From: Lactobacillus xujianguonis
GTDB taxonomy: Bacteria > Bacillota > Bacilli > Lactobacillales > Lactobacillaceae
NCBI RefSeq assembly: GCF_004009905.1
Contig: NZ_ML136877.1
Coordinates: forward strand, 3,793-67,792
Direction of reading: 5' to 3'
DNA: 64,000 nt
The notes beneath the pieces were generated by a model, which searched no databases, was not told the DNA's origin, and worked only from the letters and a program-made list of their open reading frames with translations. Made by a program: the position numbers and the translations under genes. Positions 54,375 through 63,993 of this stretch are shown in pieces. How positions within the stretch are numbered: position 1 is the first letter of the stretch; each line of letters starts with the position of its first letter.

Positions 54375-55481
54375 ATGACCGTCTTAAAGAATATTGCTAA
54401 AGATAGAATTTTACAAATTACTGTTCTTATTACAGTAGTGAGTCTTTTTTTCGCGCGTCCACGGTTTGAAGATATTAATTTTCATACCCTGTTCTCGGTC
54501 GCTGCGATGCTAACCATCATTCAGATTTATGCTTATTTGCATGTGCTTGATGTTTTAGCATATAAATTAACTAGCATTGCTGATAATACACGTAAGCTTA
54601 ACATGCTATTCACCTTATTGTCAGTAATTGCCGGCATGTTTTTAGGAAATGACATTACATGTTTGACCTTAATTCCGCTTTATTTAAATATTGCTAAAAA
54701 GTATGAATTGCCACAAATTTTACCGGTTACTTTAATTGGGATGGGCGCCAATATTGGTGCTGCTTTCACGCCTTGGGGTAATCCACACAATATCTTTTTG
54801 GTTAGTCGGTATAATGTTGGCGCTGTGGAGTTCTTTTCATGGTCTATACCATACTTGATTATCTCAATGTTGATTTTGATTTTGGTCTTTTTATTCATCC
54901 CCAAAGAAGAGATCCCAGTTCAAGAAACTGAAGAAATCAAAATCAGTATGCGTCCAACTTTGATCACGACTGCCGTCTTTATTTTCTTCTTCTTCGGTGT
55001 TTTCCGAGTAGTGCCAATTATCTGGCCAATGCTAATTGCAATTGGGCTTGCACTTTTAATCAATCCACGAATTATGTTAAAAATCGACTACGCTTTGCTG
55101 TTAACCTTCACCGGTTTCTTCATTTTCATTAGTGATATTCAGCAAATTCCAGTTATCGTTGGTGCAATTCATATGTTGGTCCGCTCTGAGATTTCTACCT
55201 ACTTGACATCAATTATCTCCAGTCAGATCATGAGTAACGTTCCATCAACCATCTTAGTTGGTAAGTTTACAACCTATGCTCAAGCCTTATTCCTCGGCTC
55301 TAACATCGGTGGTTTTGGTTCTGCAATTGGTTCAATGGCCAACATATTAGTCTTAAAGACTTTCAACCAAAACGCAACTGCTAGTCGGTCTAAGTTCTTC
55401 AAAGAATGGACTGTGATGCAATTCATTGGTTTGATCATTTTAACCATCGTTGGTTGGTTACTATTAATTTTTAGAATTTAA
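54375..55481 (+). CDS. ArsB/NhaD/SLC13-like anion permease
   Basis: 368 residues with about ten helices and no signal peptide. The helix-loop pair GMGANIGAAFTPWGNPHNIFLV and the later FLGSNIGGFGSAIGSMANILVL are the two related half-repeats of ion transporter superfamily members such as ArsB and CitT. The substrate could be a dicarboxylate, Na+/H+ or an oxyanion; it is not decided here. GAGGGGG precedes the ATG. Monocistronic. Confidence 0.8.
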   Translation: MTVLKNIAKDRILQITVLITVVSLFFARPRFEDINFHTLFSVAAMLTIIQIYAYLHVLDVLAYKLTSIADNTRKLNMLFTLLSVIAGMFLGNDITCLTLIPLYLNIAKKYELPQILPVTLIGMGANIGAAFTPWGNPHNIFLVSRYNVGAVEFFSWSIPYLIISMLILILVFLFIPKEEIPVQETEEIKISMRPTLITTAVFIFFFFGVFRVVPIIWPMLIAIGLALLINPRIMLKIDYALLLTFTGFFIFISDIQQIPVIVGAIHMLVRSEISTYLTSIISSQIMSNVPSTILVGKFTTYAQALFLGSNIGGFGSAIGSMANILVLKTFNQNATASRSKFFKEWTVMQFIGLIILTIVGWLLLIFRI

Positions 55482-55484
55482 GTT

Positions 55485-55511
55485 AAGATGCTGCTCAGCA
55501 GCATCTTTTTT
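55485..55511 (+). terminator. Terminator of the anion permease gene
   Basis: AAGATGCTGCT, 1-nt apex, exact complement, then TTTTTT. Confidence 0.88.
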
Positions 55512-55580
55512 GATTGCGATTAAGTTATAATATCAGATACAATTAAATAAATATCTCTTTGTTAAGAAAGGAAGATCACT

Positions 55581-56141
55581 ATGTCTCCATTACTATGGAT
55601 TCTATTAATTATCATTGTATTAATCGTAGCAATCTACATTACTGCTTATAACGGCTTACAAAAGGCTAAAATCTATACTGAAGAAGCCTGGAGTCAAATT
55701 GATGTGCAATTAAGGCGGCGTAACGATTTAATCCCTAACTTAGTTGAAACTGTTAAGGGCTATGCTAAGCATGAAAGTGAAACTTTTGAAAAAGTAGTTG
55801 AATTGCGGAATCAATTAACCCAAATCCCTGCTGATAACCGGGAAAAGATTCAAGAAGTTTCTAACCAATTAACTGATTCTTTAAAGACGATTTTTGCCTT
55901 ATCAGAAAACTATCCTAACTTAAAGGCCAACGAAAACTTCTTAAAATTACAAGAAGAATTAACTAACACTGAAAATAAAATTGCTTACTCTCGTCAACTT
56001 TACAACTCAAGTGCTGCGCAATATGATCAAAAGTTATTAACTTTCCCATCCAATATTGTGGCTAAAATTCACCACTTCACTAAGGTTGACTACTTAGAAA
56101 CTCCAGCTGAAGAAAAGGCAGTTCCTAAGGTTAAGTTTTAG
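55581..56141 (+). CDS. lemA: LemA family protein
   Basis: 186 residues. One N-terminal helix ([18 protein letters not shown]) is followed by [39 protein letters not shown] split over the family's helical core. It is membrane-anchored with the coiled domain outside. LemA genes often precede HtpX, as here, with 15 bp between them. A role in envelope stress is inferred from that pairing. AAGGAAG precedes the ATG. Confidence 0.93.
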   Translation: MSPLLWILLIIIVLIVAIYITAYNGLQKAKIYTEEAWSQIDVQLRRRNDLIPNLVETVKGYAKHESETFEKVVELRNQLTQIPADNREKIQEVSNQLTDSLKTIFALSENYPNLKANENFLKLQEELTNTENKIAYSRQLYNSSAAQYDQKLLTFPSNIVAKIHHFTKVDYLETPAEEKAVPKVKF

Positions 56142-56156
56142 AAATTAGGTTGAAAT

Positions 56157-57047
56157 ATGTTATACCAACAAATTGCCCGCAATAAACGCAAGACCGTCAT
56201 TGTTATGTTGGCTTTTGTGGTGATCTTAGCCCTAGTTGGTGCTGGCTTTGGCTACATGTTTAGCGATAATGCTATTGTCGGCATTGTGGTAGCCGTAATT
56301 GGTAGTTTAATCTACATGTTCTTAGTCATGCGTAATCCAGCTAACATGGTGATGAGTTTAAATCGCGCCCATGAAATTCATGAAGCCGATAACCCCGAAC
56401 TTTGGCATATTGTTGAAGATATGGCCATGGTCGGGAGAGTACCCATGCCGCGCGTCTTTATTATTCCTGATCCTAGTCCGAACGCCTTTGCAACGGGAAG
56501 TGATCCTGACCACAGCGCCGTTGCTGTTACCCAAGGATTACTTGATTTAATGAATCGTGAAGAACTAGAAGGCGTTTTAGGCCATGAAATTTCTCACATT
56601 AGAAATTATGATATTCGCCTATCAACCATCGCTGTTGTTTTAGTCGGTGTCATTTCATTCTTATCAGGAATCGCTTCAAGAATGATCTGGTTCGGTGGTG
56701 GCTCACGAGATCGCGATAACGACAACAATAATAACGCCTTAGTTACGATTTTTAAGATGGTAGCAATCTTGTTTGTCTTAATTTTGGGACCTTTGTCAGC
56801 ATCCCTAGCACAAATGGCCTTGTCACGTAACCGGGAGTATTTAGCTGATGCTTCTTCAGTGGAATTAACTCGCAATCCGCAAGGATTAATATCAGCTTTG
56901 ACTAAGATTGAGAACAGTCAGCCAATGAAAGTGGCGGATCGCTCAAGTAGCGGAATGTACATTGAAAATCCCTTTAAACACAGCGGAAGTTTATTTGACA
57001 CTCACCCACCAACAGCTGATCGAATTAAACGATTAGAAAAAATGTAA
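56157..57047 (+). CDS. htpX: Protease HtpX homologue
   Basis: Zinc membrane protease of quality control. 296 residues with two N-terminal helices, the zinc site GVLGHEISHIRNYDIR (about 145), two more helices and the downstream Glu in SRNREYLADASSVEL. FDTHPPTADRI near the end is the usual HtpX tail. It is cotranscribed with lemA. AGGTTGA lies before the ATG. Confidence 0.95.
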   Translation: MLYQQIARNKRKTVIVMLAFVVILALVGAGFGYMFSDNAIVGIVVAVIGSLIYMFLVMRNPANMVMSLNRAHEIHEADNPELWHIVEDMAMVGRVPMPRVFIIPDPSPNAFATGSDPDHSAVAVTQGLLDLMNREELEGVLGHEISHIRNYDIRLSTIAVVLVGVISFLSGIASRMIWFGGGSRDRDNDNNNNALVTIFKMVAILFVLILGPLSASLAQMALSRNREYLADASSVELTRNPQGLISALTKIENSQPMKVADRSSSGMYIENPFKHSGSLFDTHPPTADRIKRLEKM

Positions 57048-57048
57048 A

Positions 57049-57081
57049 AAATAGTTTGGGAAAAATTTTCCCAAACTATTT
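57049..57081. terminator. Bidirectional terminator between htpX and the SLAP gene
   Basis: AAATAGTTTGGGA and its exact complement enclose 7 nt, with T-runs on both strands. Confidence 0.9.
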
Positions 57082-57092
57082 TTTGATATTAT

Positions 57093-58238
57093 TTACTTTT
57101 CATTGACTGGATCCATGAAGAATCTAAATTTGAAGGTACCCTCATTTTCATTTGGATATTCACCAGCATCAGACCAATACAAGTACTGATCCTTGCTACC
57201 AGCTAAACGTACATAAAGTTGTGGATCTTCTGAATTATTAACGCTGATAACTTGATCAATCTTAACCTTACTACCGGCCCGGACAACCTGCTTAGTATCT
57301 TTGAAGTTCTTATCTAACACAAATAGATCTGAATAAGGCACCACATAAGTTGGATCATTAGTAAAGACATACTGGCCATTGATCTTATCAACATTGGCAG
57401 CTTTGACATAACGGCCACCACCTAAGGCATAGTAACTCTGACCCTTAATCTGATATTGCTTTAAGGCTTGCGGATGCTTAGTATCAGACTCACTTGGATA
57501 GAAGAAATAAGTACGATCACTACTTGCAGCACTAGCTTTGCCGCTGTAATTGATTAACGTGCCTTTCTTCAGCTTACCTTGGCTCTTAATTCTTTGCCCT
57601 TTTTTGTTATAAACGTAAGTATTATAGCTTAAGCGCATCACATTTTTACCAGCAACTTGGGCCAGATCGCCAACTTTCACGTAAGCACCATTTCCCAGGT
57701 AATAATATTGGTCAGTCGTAGAAGTAGTTAACTTACCAGCATATTGAATTTGTTGGCCCCGTTTAATCGTTGCTGAACCACCACGATAGAACTTTAGTCG
57801 TTTACCATTTTTATCATAAATATAGCCATTACGCGCAATGCCAATGACACCTTTCTTGTTAGCACTACCTAAGCAATTTTGCTTGATATAGCCATTATCC
57901 CCTAGCCAGACATATCTTTGTCCATTGTTAATCCGGTAAGTTGGAAAGTGTTCACTATTAATCACGGAATGCTTAACGGTGATCCAAACCGGCTGACCAT
58001 AAGTTTTAACGGTGCTGCCGCCTTTAGCCTTTAACTTGCCAGTGTAAAAACCGCCTTTACTGTTATACAGTTGAACATTACCACCATTATAAGTGTCACG
58101 GATCTTAACCGTATTCTTAGCTGCTTTTTTATTGGCAGCAATTACCGGTAGATTATTTGTTTGCACTAATGCAGCTGCAGGACTAACAGCCATCAGAGCA
58201 GCCGCAGAGATCAAGACAACTTTTCTAGTTAATTTCAT
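57093..58238 (-). CDS. Secreted SLAP-domain (S-layer associated) protein
   Basis: 381 residues. The signal peptide (MKLTRKVVLISAAALMAVSP) ends near AANKK. The rest is made of repeated SLAP-type modules with the YxYxKxGKR signature: YIYDKNGKRLKFY, YVYNKKGQRIKSQ, and YYLGNGAYVKVGDL. These modules bind the protein non-covalently to the wall in S-layer lactobacilli. No enzyme domain is visible, so it may be an adhesin or structural protein. The frame runs upstream to 58268, but GAGGT fits ATG 58238, where the signal peptide begins. Confidence 0.88.
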   Translation of the reverse strand: MKLTRKVVLISAAALMAVSPAAALVQTNNLPVIAANKKAAKNTVKIRDTYNGGNVQLYNSKGGFYTGKLKAKGGSTVKTYGQPVWITVKHSVINSEHFPTYRINNGQRYVWLGDNGYIKQNCLGSANKKGVIGIARNGYIYDKNGKRLKFYRGGSATIKRGQQIQYAGKLTTSTTDQYYYLGNGAYVKVGDLAQVAGKNVMRLSYNTYVYNKKGQRIKSQGKLKKGTLINYSGKASAASSDRTYFFYPSESDTKHPQALKQYQIKGQSYYALGGGRYVKAANVDKINGQYVFTNDPTYVVPYSDLFVLDKNFKDTKQVVRAGSKVKIDQVISVNNSEDPQLYVRLAGSKDQYLYWSDAGEYPNENEGTFKFRFFMDPVNEK

Positions 58239-58322
58239 GTTGTTTACCTCATCAAAATTCAAAAACATCGACTTTTTCTATATTGTATGCGGTTTTACCT
58301 ACTAGGTCTATTTTTTACTACG

Positions 58323-58376
58323 AAAAAAGACATCCTTTACCTCTTCTTCAGAATTGGAAAGAATGTCTTTCTTTTT
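58323..58376 (-). terminator. Terminator of the AraC-type regulator gene
   Basis: AAAGACAT and ATGTCTTT arms with partial inner pairing. The minus strand ends TTTTTTCG. The stem begins right after the stop codon. Confidence 0.7.
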
Positions 58377-59313
58377 AATGCAAATTAATATTAGCTTCTT
58401 TGAATAAACGTGACCGCATTGCGGCTGGCGTTTCGCCATAAAACTGATTAAATTTCTTATAGAAAAATGACTTACTTGAGTAGCCAACCCGCGCAATAAT
58501 TTCTTTTAAGGAAATATTCGGATGAGCCAATAATTCTCGTGCCTCTTGCATTCTTCTTTCATCAACATGATCCACAAAGCTTTTACCGGTCTTTTGCTTA
58601 ACCATATTAGAGAAGTAATTAGGATTGAAGCCGAAATATTTTGCTGCCTCTTTTAAAGTAATATCAGTAAAATGCGCATCAATATAACTATCTAAGACCA
58701 TACTATCAAATTTAGTCTTATCAAGCGTTGGCAAAGTTACCATACGTTGATTTCTAATTGAGAGAATCATTACTACAGTAAGTTCTGCTCCAATTAAAGC
58801 TCGAGTAAATAAATCGTCATTTAAGTAGCCATCAACAATATGTTCCATTACTTGGGAAGCACACATTACTTGATTATTCTTTAGCCATAAAACATGTTCA
58901 GTTTCAAGACTATCAATAATTTGCACAATAATGCTTTCTTCTTTAGAGCCCTTGTAAGCAAAATCTTTAAAGAATTCACGATATTTGAATCCAGGTAAAA
59001 ACTTAATCTTAACTAAGACTGCATCTTCATCTTGTACCACTTCGTAATGAGAATTTTCCGTCAATAACAGGACATTTCCGGTCTTCATCTCAATGTTTTT
59101 TTCACCGCTCTTGATTGTCACAGTACCAGACACTACGTATAAAATTGTAGAAACGTCCATTTGATAACGATGAATGCCGGAATTATGATTTTCAAGGTAG
59201 ATAGTAAAAAGATCAAAACCTGAGTTGCCTGCTTTAAGCCGGATCTCATTTTCGCTAGTGCTACTGGACCGGATAACGCTCATCAGGTACTGATCTAAAG
59301 CAACAGCTGCCAT
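58375..59313 (-). CDS. AraC family transcriptional regulator
   Basis: 312 residues. An N-terminal cupin-like sensor domain (YVVSGTVTIKSGEKNIEM) would bind a ligand, and a C-terminal double helix-turn-helix (ITLKEAAKYFGFNPNYFSNM, then ISLKEIIARVGYSSKSFFYKKF) binds DNA. AAGGTGG precedes the ATG. It is divergent from the ECF transporter genes 193 bp away and may regulate them. Confidence 0.9.
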   Translation of the reverse strand: MAAVALDQYLMSVIRSSSTSENEIRLKAGNSGFDLFTIYLENHNSGIHRYQMDVSTILYVVSGTVTIKSGEKNIEMKTGNVLLLTENSHYEVVQDEDAVLVKIKFLPGFKYREFFKDFAYKGSKEESIIVQIIDSLETEHVLWLKNNQVMCASQVMEHIVDGYLNDDLFTRALIGAELTVVMILSIRNQRMVTLPTLDKTKFDSMVLDSYIDAHFTDITLKEAAKYFGFNPNYFSNMVKQKTGKSFVDHVDERRMQEARELLAHPNISLKEIIARVGYSSKSFFYKKFNQFYGETPAAMRSRLFKEANINLH

Positions 59314-59506
59314 GTGTCCACCTTCTTACTTATTAGCTTATAAGGATACATCTATAAGTCTATTATGCATCAAAATATAAAACATTTCATATAAATATGC
59401 TCATATAGATTTAGAAAATAGTTCCTTATCACACTCCTCACTACCTATTTTAGATATAATTAATACAAGTATAAAGGAAATAAAAGAAGTATTCACAGGT
59501 AACTAT

Positions 59507-60877
59507 ATGACAAAAATTAATCTTTCAGATCTTAGTTTTTTCTATCAACGACAAAAAAAGATCGTACACAATTTGAATTTACAGCTTCCGATTGGCGCTC
59601 TTTCGCTATTAATCGGCCCAACTGGCTGCGGCAAGTCAACTTTACTTAAAATCATAGCTGGCATATACCCAAAATATGGTGGCAAAATGACTGGCAAAAT
59701 CGAGCGACATAATTTAACTTATGCCATGATGTTTCAGAACCCAAGCGAGCAATTTACGATGGCCACTCCGCGTCAAGAAATCATTTTTGCCTTAGAAAAC
59801 TTACAATTAAATCATGACGAATATGAGCGGCGGTTAAAAGACGCCGTAGTATTCACACAAATTAGTAAACTTTTAGATCAAAAAATCACAACCCTTTCAG
59901 GCGGGGAAAAACAACGTGTAGCCTTAGCAGTATTAATTGCCATGAACGTCGACTTATTTTTATTAGATGAGCCTTTTGCTAGTGTAGATCCTGAAGCAAG
60001 AAGCTTTTTAATCAAGAAACTAGCCCAATTGCGCGATCAAGGTAAGACAATTATTATTACTGATCATGTCTTTAACGATTATGGTCCAGTGTGTGATCAG
60101 GTTTTTGAATTTCAAGGACCAACAATTGTTAAACTTAATCAAGCGCAAAAAGCTGCCTTGTTTAAACCCAAGAGAGTTACTCTTCATTTTCCTTTACCTA
60201 GTGAAAAAGAGACTGCAGTTTTCAATTTGAATCAAACCAAGATTGCTCAGCAACGGACTTTACTCGCGCAAGATCAGTTAAAAATTTATCAGGGTAAAAG
60301 CACCCTTATTACTGGAGTAAATGGAATTGGGAAAACTTCATTTTTTAAAGCCTTAACTAAGATGTTACCCTATACTGGTCACATTACCTTTAATGATCAA
60401 GAAGTTAGTGGCTGGAAGGCGCAACGGTATCTCACCCATGTTGCCCAAATTTTTCAGAGTGCCAGTGATCAGTTCTTGGCTGTTACGGTGCAAGATGAAT
60501 TAAATCTAAGTAAAAAGGACCGCAATCACTACTTCACTGACGAAAAAATTAAGCAAGCACTTGAGCAATTAGACTTAACTGACCACCTTCATCAGGTAGT
60601 TTATTCTTTGTCTGGTGGTCAACAGAAGAAACTGCAGATTTTATTAATGTTAATGACTAAACATGAAATCTTGCTCATTGATGAACCCTTAGCTGGCCTA
60701 GATGCAAATTCGGTTAAGCAAGTCTTAGCTTTAATGCAAGAAAGTCAACAAGCCCTGCAGCAAACGTTTTTAATTATCAGTCACCAAATAGCGGAATTAA
60801 GTGATTTTTGTGACTATCATTTGCAGTTTGCTCAGCGGAAATTGCAGTATGTTAGCGAGGTGCAACATGAATCCTAG
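59507..60877 (+). CDS. ECF transporter ATPase with two fused ATP-binding domains
   Basis: 456 residues with two ABC modules: Walker A GPTGCGKST (about 39), LSGGEKQR (about 135) and LLDEPFASVD; then Walker A GVNGIGKTS (about 272), LSGGQQKK (about 367) and LIDEPLAGLD. The fused layout is that of YkoD-like ATPases of vitamin and cofactor importers. The EcfT membrane gene starts within its last codons. No S-component gene is seen here. Confidence 0.93.
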   Translation: MTKINLSDLSFFYQRQKKIVHNLNLQLPIGALSLLIGPTGCGKSTLLKIIAGIYPKYGGKMTGKIERHNLTYAMMFQNPSEQFTMATPRQEIIFALENLQLNHDEYERRLKDAVVFTQISKLLDQKITTLSGGEKQRVALAVLIAMNVDLFLLDEPFASVDPEARSFLIKKLAQLRDQGKTIIITDHVFNDYGPVCDQVFEFQGPTIVKLNQAQKAALFKPKRVTLHFPLPSEKETAVFNLNQTKIAQQRTLLAQDQLKIYQGKSTLITGVNGIGKTSFFKALTKMLPYTGHITFNDQEVSGWKAQRYLTHVAQIFQSASDQFLAVTVQDELNLSKKDRNHYFTDEKIKQALEQLDLTDHLHQVVYSLSGGQQKKLQILLMLMTKHEILLIDEPLAGLDANSVKQVLALMQESQQALQQTFLIISHQIAELSDFCDYHLQFAQRKLQYVSEVQHES

Positions 60878-61520
60878 TCTCAAATTTTTATTAGTTTTTA
60901 TTATTTCCCTGGAAATATCGATCAAGAATTCCTTAACCACTAACATCTTGTTAATTTTGGCAGCTTTGATTTTTCTTCTCTGGCAACGAATCAAAATTAA
61001 AGATATCTTATTATTAATCGCCGTGCCCTTTATTGCCGCTTTTACTATTTTTGCGACGCTGTATTGGTTCCAAACGCAGCCGGATCATCAATATGCCTGG
61101 ATTTTATCAAGCCGGGTGTATGTTTATGTCTTAACCATCGCCTGTGTCGCTAAAACAACTACTGCTACAGAATTAGCGCGTTCACTTGAACAAAACCTCC
61201 ACTTGCCAAGTAAATTCGCCTATGGCGTCTTAGCAGCGCTAAATATTATTCCGCGGATGAAGGCCGCTGTTAAGCAGATTAGAACGGCAGCGATGATGCG
61301 CGGCATGTATTTGAGCTTCTGGTCACCAATGCTTTATTTCAAAGCTATTCTGGTCGCTATTTCAGCTGCTGACAACTTAGCACAAGGAATGGAGTCTCAT
61401 GGCTATGTGGAAGGGCGAGCTCGTTCAGCTATCATCAAAATTCCTTTAACTTCAAAAGATTGGTGTCTATTTATCTTAATTTTATTCTTAGTCAACGTTA
61501 GTTTATTTTGTTTCAAGTAG
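60867..61520 (+). CDS. ECF transporter transmembrane protein EcfT
   Basis: 217 residues with five or so helices and the EcfT coupling motifs with Ala-Arg-Gly residues: RTAAMMRGM and NLAQGMESHGY. ATG 60867 follows GAGGTG and overlaps the ATPase gene by 11 bp. It couples ATP use to a substrate-binding S protein encoded elsewhere. The earlier in-frame start at 60801 has no ribosome site. Confidence 0.9.
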   Translation: MNPSLKFLLVFIISLEISIKNSLTTNILLILAALIFLLWQRIKIKDILLLIAVPFIAAFTIFATLYWFQTQPDHQYAWILSSRVYVYVLTIACVAKTTTATELARSLEQNLHLPSKFAYGVLAALNIIPRMKAAVKQIRTAAMMRGMYLSFWSPMLYFKAILVAISAADNLAQGMESHGYVEGRARSAIIKIPLTSKDWCLFILILFLVNVSLFCFK

Positions 61521-61528
61521 GTGAAAAG

Positions 61529-62410
61529 ATGGAAATTCGTGAAGGCTATGTTCCTTTTGGAAAATTTAAAACTTATTATCGCTTAGCAGGCCGGCGAAAT
61601 GATAAGGCCCCACTTGTTTTATTGCACGGCGGGCCCGGTTCAACGCACAATTACTTTGAAGTTCTAGATGCCCTAGCTGAGCGTTCTGGACGTCAAATTG
61701 TCATGTACGATCAATTAGGCTGCGGTAAAAGCAGCATCCCTGACGAGCAGCCAGAGCTCTATACGAAGGAAAACTGGGTTAAGGAGTTAGAAAATCTACG
61801 TGAGCGCCTGCACCTTTACGACATTCACTTGTTAGGCCAATCCTGGGGCGGCATGTTAGCCCTAATTTACTTGTGTGACTATCATCCTCAGGGGATTCAA
61901 AGTTTGATTCTTTCATCAACCTTATCTTCAGCTAAATTGTGGAGCAAAGAATTGCATCGGCTAATCAAGTACTTGCCAATCGAAGAACAAGCTGCCATTC
62001 ACCGCGCAGAATTAACGCATAACTTTCAGGATCCAGCATACAAGCGGGCTAATCAACACTTCATGAATGAGCATGCCATTGACATGACTAAGACTTGTCC
62101 AGAGTGCGTGATGCGCGAGAAAATTGGTGGTACAGTCGCTTATGAAACCGCCTGGGGCCCGAATGAATATACGCCTGAAGGCAACTTGCATGATTATGAG
62201 TACACGGAAAAATTAGCCAAAATAAAAGTTCCAACTTTGATTACGAGCGGAACTGATGATTTATGTACGCCATATGTGGCTAAAACGATGCAAGATCACA
62301 TTGCTGGTAGTCAGTGGCAGCTATTTGAGGGATGTGGTCACATGTCTTTTGTTGAGCAAACAGAGAAATATGTTGATCTACTCAGTAAGTGGTTAAAGGA
62401 TAAGAAATAA
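61529..62410 (+). CDS. pepI: Proline iminopeptidase
   Basis: Releases N-terminal proline from peptides, for casein-type peptide use. 293 residues of the S33 alpha/beta fold: LLHGGPGSTHNYF, the nucleophile in LLGQSWGGMLAL (Ser about 105), Asp in GTDDLCTPY and His in EGCGHMSF. The start MEIREGYVPFG is as I recall for lactobacillar PepI. ATG 61529 follows AGGTGA; the open frame begins earlier at 61508. The EcfT gene ends just 8 bp before. Confidence 0.93.
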   Translation: MEIREGYVPFGKFKTYYRLAGRRNDKAPLVLLHGGPGSTHNYFEVLDALAERSGRQIVMYDQLGCGKSSIPDEQPELYTKENWVKELENLRERLHLYDIHLLGQSWGGMLALIYLCDYHPQGIQSLILSSTLSSAKLWSKELHRLIKYLPIEEQAAIHRAELTHNFQDPAYKRANQHFMNEHAIDMTKTCPECVMREKIGGTVAYETAWGPNEYTPEGNLHDYEYTEKLAKIKVPTLITSGTDDLCTPYVAKTMQDHIAGSQWQLFEGCGHMSFVEQTEKYVDLLSKWLKDKK

Positions 62411-62414
62411 AGGT

Positions 62415-63443
62415 TTAAGCTGACCGTTTGGTCAGCTTTTTTGCTAGCACAATCACAACCGGAATAATTAAGTACAGTAGAGACATAATCACTATTTCAA
62501 CATAATTGCCGGTAGGATCATAAGTAAGCCACCAAGGAGTAGTCAGCTTGATTAATGGATTGGCTGAGATCCAAAAGTTTAAAGAGTCAAAGCCAGCGTG
62601 GATTACTACCGCAAACCAGATTGTTTCAGTATACAGTTGCAAACTACACAAGAGTAAACCAAAGAAAAATGAAGTAATAACTTGGACAAGCGTTGCTGCT
62701 AAACCTTGATTGGTTGTAAGCAGATTAATCCAATGACTCAAACTGAAAATCAACGCTGCCATAACCGCTGCTTTCGTTTGAGGAATTTTTTGGTTAACAA
62801 AGATCGCTAAGAATAGTGTTAACAGTAAATACCGCACTGTTTCTTCAAGGATCCCTGCCATTAAGGCGGTCAAACTGTTCTCTAGTGGTGGCAAATTAGT
62901 TAAATCTCTTAAACTAGTCCAATTGATAAAGTTGTCTGCTATGGTGCTACTACAAGTTATTAAGTTAGCAGAAATTACAATCCATATCGCAATTATGAGC
63001 AAAAATACTAGCATCACTTTGTGCGGAAACTTGGAAAAAGAAAAGCTAAACATTTTCTTCTCATTGAAGCCCCAAGCCTTAAGTAAGAATAATCCGATAA
63101 AGAAAAAACTAATCGCGTTAAGAATACTTGACTGATCAATTGCAGAGAAAATCGCAAATTTGGTAAATGGTACTCTTAGACTAAAATTCAAAAATACGAA
63201 TTCTAAAATGATTACTAAGATAATCCGCATCAGATTGTTGTGAATTTTTGGCGCTTGGTTAATAATAATTGGCCAGAGAGCAAAGAATGAGCAAATAAAA
63301 TAGATGATAAACCAGCCGGGAGCAAAAGTAGGAAAAGATTTAATCAGATGGGTAAAGCATGCTGAGACGAACAGATTAATAGCGATAGTGGCAACTAAGA
63401 TAATCAGCAAACTTTTCCACTGTTTACGAAGATTGGTTTTCAT
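62415..63443 (-). CDS. CPBP family intramembrane metalloprotease
   Basis: 342 residues with about eight helices. The CPBP/Abi motifs are complete: GILEETVRYLLLTLF (EExxR), FSLSHWINL (His) and HAGFDSLNF (His and Asn-type site). Members process prenylated or other membrane proteins, and in lactobacilli many serve as bacteriocin self-immunity proteins. No bacteriocin gene is seen nearby. AGGAGG precedes the ATG. Confidence 0.88.
   Translation of the reverse strand: MKTNLRKQWKSLLIILVATIAINLFVSACFTHLIKSFPTFAPGWFIIYFICSFFALWPIIINQAPKIHNNLMRIILVIILEFVFLNFSLRVPFTKFAIFSAIDQSSILNAISFFFIGLFLLKAWGFNEKKMFSFSFSKFPHKVMLVFLLIIAIWIVISANLITCSSTIADNFINWTSLRDLTNLPPLENSLTALMAGILEETVRYLLLTLFLAIFVNQKIPQTKAAVMAALIFSLSHWINLLTTNQGLAATLVQVITSFFFGLLLCSLQLYTETIWFAVVIHAGFDSLNFWISANPLIKLTTPWWLTYDPTGNYVEIVIMSLLYLIIPVVIVLAKKLTKRSA
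62417..62438. terminator. Terminator shared by pepI and the CPBP gene
   Basis: AAGCTGACC, loop GTTT, exact complement, then six T on the plus strand. On the minus strand it codes the last residues (KLTKRSA) of the CPBP protein. Confidence 0.85.
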
Positions 63444-63513
63444 TAGGGGCCTCCTGACTTTATGCTAGCTTAATTTACAATTATAGACTTGAGTTTAACA
63501 GTTTCAAAGCATA

Positions 63514-63558
63514 AAAAAATCCTAGATTACCTATTTATTAGGTTTTCTAGGACTTTTT
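63514..63558 (-). terminator. Terminator of the distal membrane protein gene
   Basis: TCCTAGA/TCTAGGA arms with inner ACCT/AGGT pairing, then TTTTTTT on the minus strand. Confidence 0.8.
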
Positions 63559-63573
63559 AAGCTTATTCTTCTA

Positions 63574-63993
63574 TTACTTACGATTCGTAATCAATAACCA
63601 TAAACCAGCAATTACCGCTAATTCAGGCACAATAATTTCTGTCCAGGTCACTGGCCGTTGCCACAAAGTCATCATGGCAATGATACTGACAATTTCTAAA
63701 ATAATACCCAAATTTCGCCAATTGTCCGTTGTAAACTTGCGCGGAATTTTCATGACAATAGCTAAAATCATTAATAAAATCCCAACGATTAACATCAGAC
63801 TTGCTAAAAATCTTAGTATTGATGGATCATCGGCATTTTTCCACACAGGAATCGCACTGACTGCTAAGACAATTCCGCCAATTAAAAAATTAACACCTAA
63901 ACTCCAAACAGTAAAACCTTGGCTCAAACCTTTCAAACAAAAATACGAAATGATTAACGCAACCGCGACATTAATAATGACAATCGCTGCCAT
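63574..63993 (-). CDS. Hypothetical small membrane protein
   Basis: 139 residues in four or five hydrophobic helices with little else: IINVAVALIISYF, GGIVLAVSAIPVW, LMLIVGILLMILAIVM, EIVSIIAMMTLW, ELAVIAGLWLLI. No family is recognised. The ATG at 63993 follows AGGAAAA at the window edge, so anything upstream of it is unseen. Confidence 0.75.
   Translation of the reverse strand: MAAIVIINVAVALIISYFCLKGLSQGFTVWSLGVNFLIGGIVLAVSAIPVWKNADDPSILRFLASLMLIVGILLMILAIVMKIPRKFTTDNWRNLGIILEIVSIIAMMTLWQRPVTWTEIIVPELAVIAGLWLLITNRK

Noticed and set aside
62415-63443. Bacteriocin immunity cluster at the CPBP gene
   Set aside because: No double-glycine leader peptide, ABC exporter or histidine kinase is seen in the neighbourhood.
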